Source: Pseudoglutamicibacter cumminsii (GTDB taxonomy: Bacteria; Actinomycetota; Actinomycetes; Actinomycetales; Micrococcaceae). Taken from it: a DNA stretch of 64,000 bases. The translations under genes and the position numbers were made by a program. Under the pieces are notes generated by a model. That model ran no database searches, was not told the origin of the DNA, and saw nothing but the letters and a program-made list of their open reading frames with translations. Each line of letters begins with the position of its first letter. The stretch's first letter is position 1. The DNA is taken from assembly GCF_016907775.1 (NCBI RefSeq), contig NZ_JAFBCO010000001.1, positions 1,798,001-1,862,000 on the forward strand. Reading direction: 5' to 3'. Below are positions 63,822 to 64,000 of this stretch, piece after piece.

Positions 63822-64000
63822 ATGGCGGTGTTCTGTCGATGCTCAGTGGCGGTCTTTGTTCAGGTGGTGCCGATGACGAGGGTGCTGGCGGCGGCTTCGA
63901 TGACGTCGTTGGTGATGGTGTCGAGCTCGTTGATCTTCAGGACGCGCTCGATCTGCGGGAAGAGCCGCTCCAGCAGTCGGAAGTTCCCGCGGGTGATGCG
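63804..64000 (-). mobile_element. End of a Tn with TniB/TnsC-type AAA ATPase (runs off the window)
   Basis: The end starts TGTGAC at 63804 in the broken resolvase gene. Two copies of a 14-bp motif, TGGCGGTGTTCTGT (63823-63836) and TGGCGGTCTTTGTT (63847-63860), lie 24 bases apart. The spaced motifs inside a TGT end are typical of elements with Mu/TniA/TnsB-type transposases. The ATPase reading frame ends at 63860, within the second repeat. Confidence 0.65.
63860..64000 (-). CDS. AAA ATPase of transposition (TniB/TnsC-like), C-terminal part
   Basis: The last 46 codons of a leftward gene that continues beyond the right edge. GNFRLLERLFPQIERVLKINELD and TNDVIEAAASTLVIGT resemble the C-terminal lid helices of AAA-type transposition helper proteins that partner DDE transposases in Tn402/Tn7-like elements. 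The ATP-binding motifs are outside the window, so the assignment rests on this tail and on its location at a TGT-type transposon end. Confidence 0.6.
   Translation of the reverse strand, partial: RITRGNFRLLERLFPQIERVLKINELDTITNDVIEAAASTLVIGTT

Overview
The window is chromosomal DNA from a high-GC actinobacterium, most likely a Micrococcaceae-type genome (Arthrobacter, Pseudoglutamicibacter or Rothia relatives). The evidence is the uvrC-rapZ-yvcK-whiA block, the linked tpiA/pgk/secG and tal/tkt/ctaB genes, the ctaA-ABC-sufR-sufBDC block, an MshA-type glycosyltransferase and the many TANNNT -10 elements. Genus is inferred from gene content only; no 16S gene is present.

Region 1 (1-8.2 kb): divergent haem genes hemE (cut by the left edge) and hemA, then a leftward run of an S33 peptidase, a META-domain lipoprotein, a Ski2-like helicase with a DUF3516-type tail, and a metallo-beta-lactamase-fold hydrolase. 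A small GntR/YtrA-type regulator is divergent from the hydrolase. Region 2 (8.2-20.3 kb): uvrA, plsC, uvrC, rapZ, yvcK, whiA, sodA, pgk, tpiA, secG, all rightward. Region 3 (20.3-29.5 kb): leftward pgi, tal, tkt; rightward ctaB; leftward ctaA and an ABC exporter pair. The glycolysis/pentose-phosphate block lacks gap, zwf, opcA and pgl at the places where relatives carry them. Region 4 (29.6-34.7 kb): the Fe-S assembly operon sufR-sufB-sufD-sufC-sufT, with a 5-5-5 palindrome upstream of sufB as a probable SufR operator. No sufS or sufU is in the cluster.

Region 5 (34.7-46.1 kb): an ABC-F ATPase, SURF1, two small conserved actinobacterial proteins, a fabG plus atypical SDR pair, a VanW-domain envelope protein, serB, an ABC ATPase, a TauE-type permease, zinc-independent ribosomal protein L31 and a lipoate ligase. 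Region 6 (46.1-51.5 kb): an orphan secreted helical protein and pepN. Their shared bidirectional terminator has been split by a complete 1,438-bp IS3-family element that sits in the terminator loop with a 3-bp target duplication. Region 7 (51.5-59.4 kb): a fatty-acid block of acyl-CoA oxidase and its TetR regulator, divergent from thiolase, FabG4-like reductase and HtdX-like hydratase, closed by an MshA-like glycosyltransferase whose 3' end overlaps the hydratase.

Region 8 (59.65-64 kb) is an accessory island behind a tRNA-Leu(GAG). It holds an IS3 remnant cut by a complete IS5-family element at a CTAG target, a MerR regulator, a BrnT/CopG-like toxin-antitoxin pair with a probable leaderless toxin mRNA, a VbhA-Fic antitoxin-toxin pair, and a serine resolvase gene. 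After about 38 codons the resolvase is broken by the end of a transposon that carries a TniB/TnsC-like AAA ATPase and 24-bp-spaced end repeats. The most unusual structures are the IS in the terminator loop, the stacked toxin-antitoxin modules, and the transposon in the resolvase gene.
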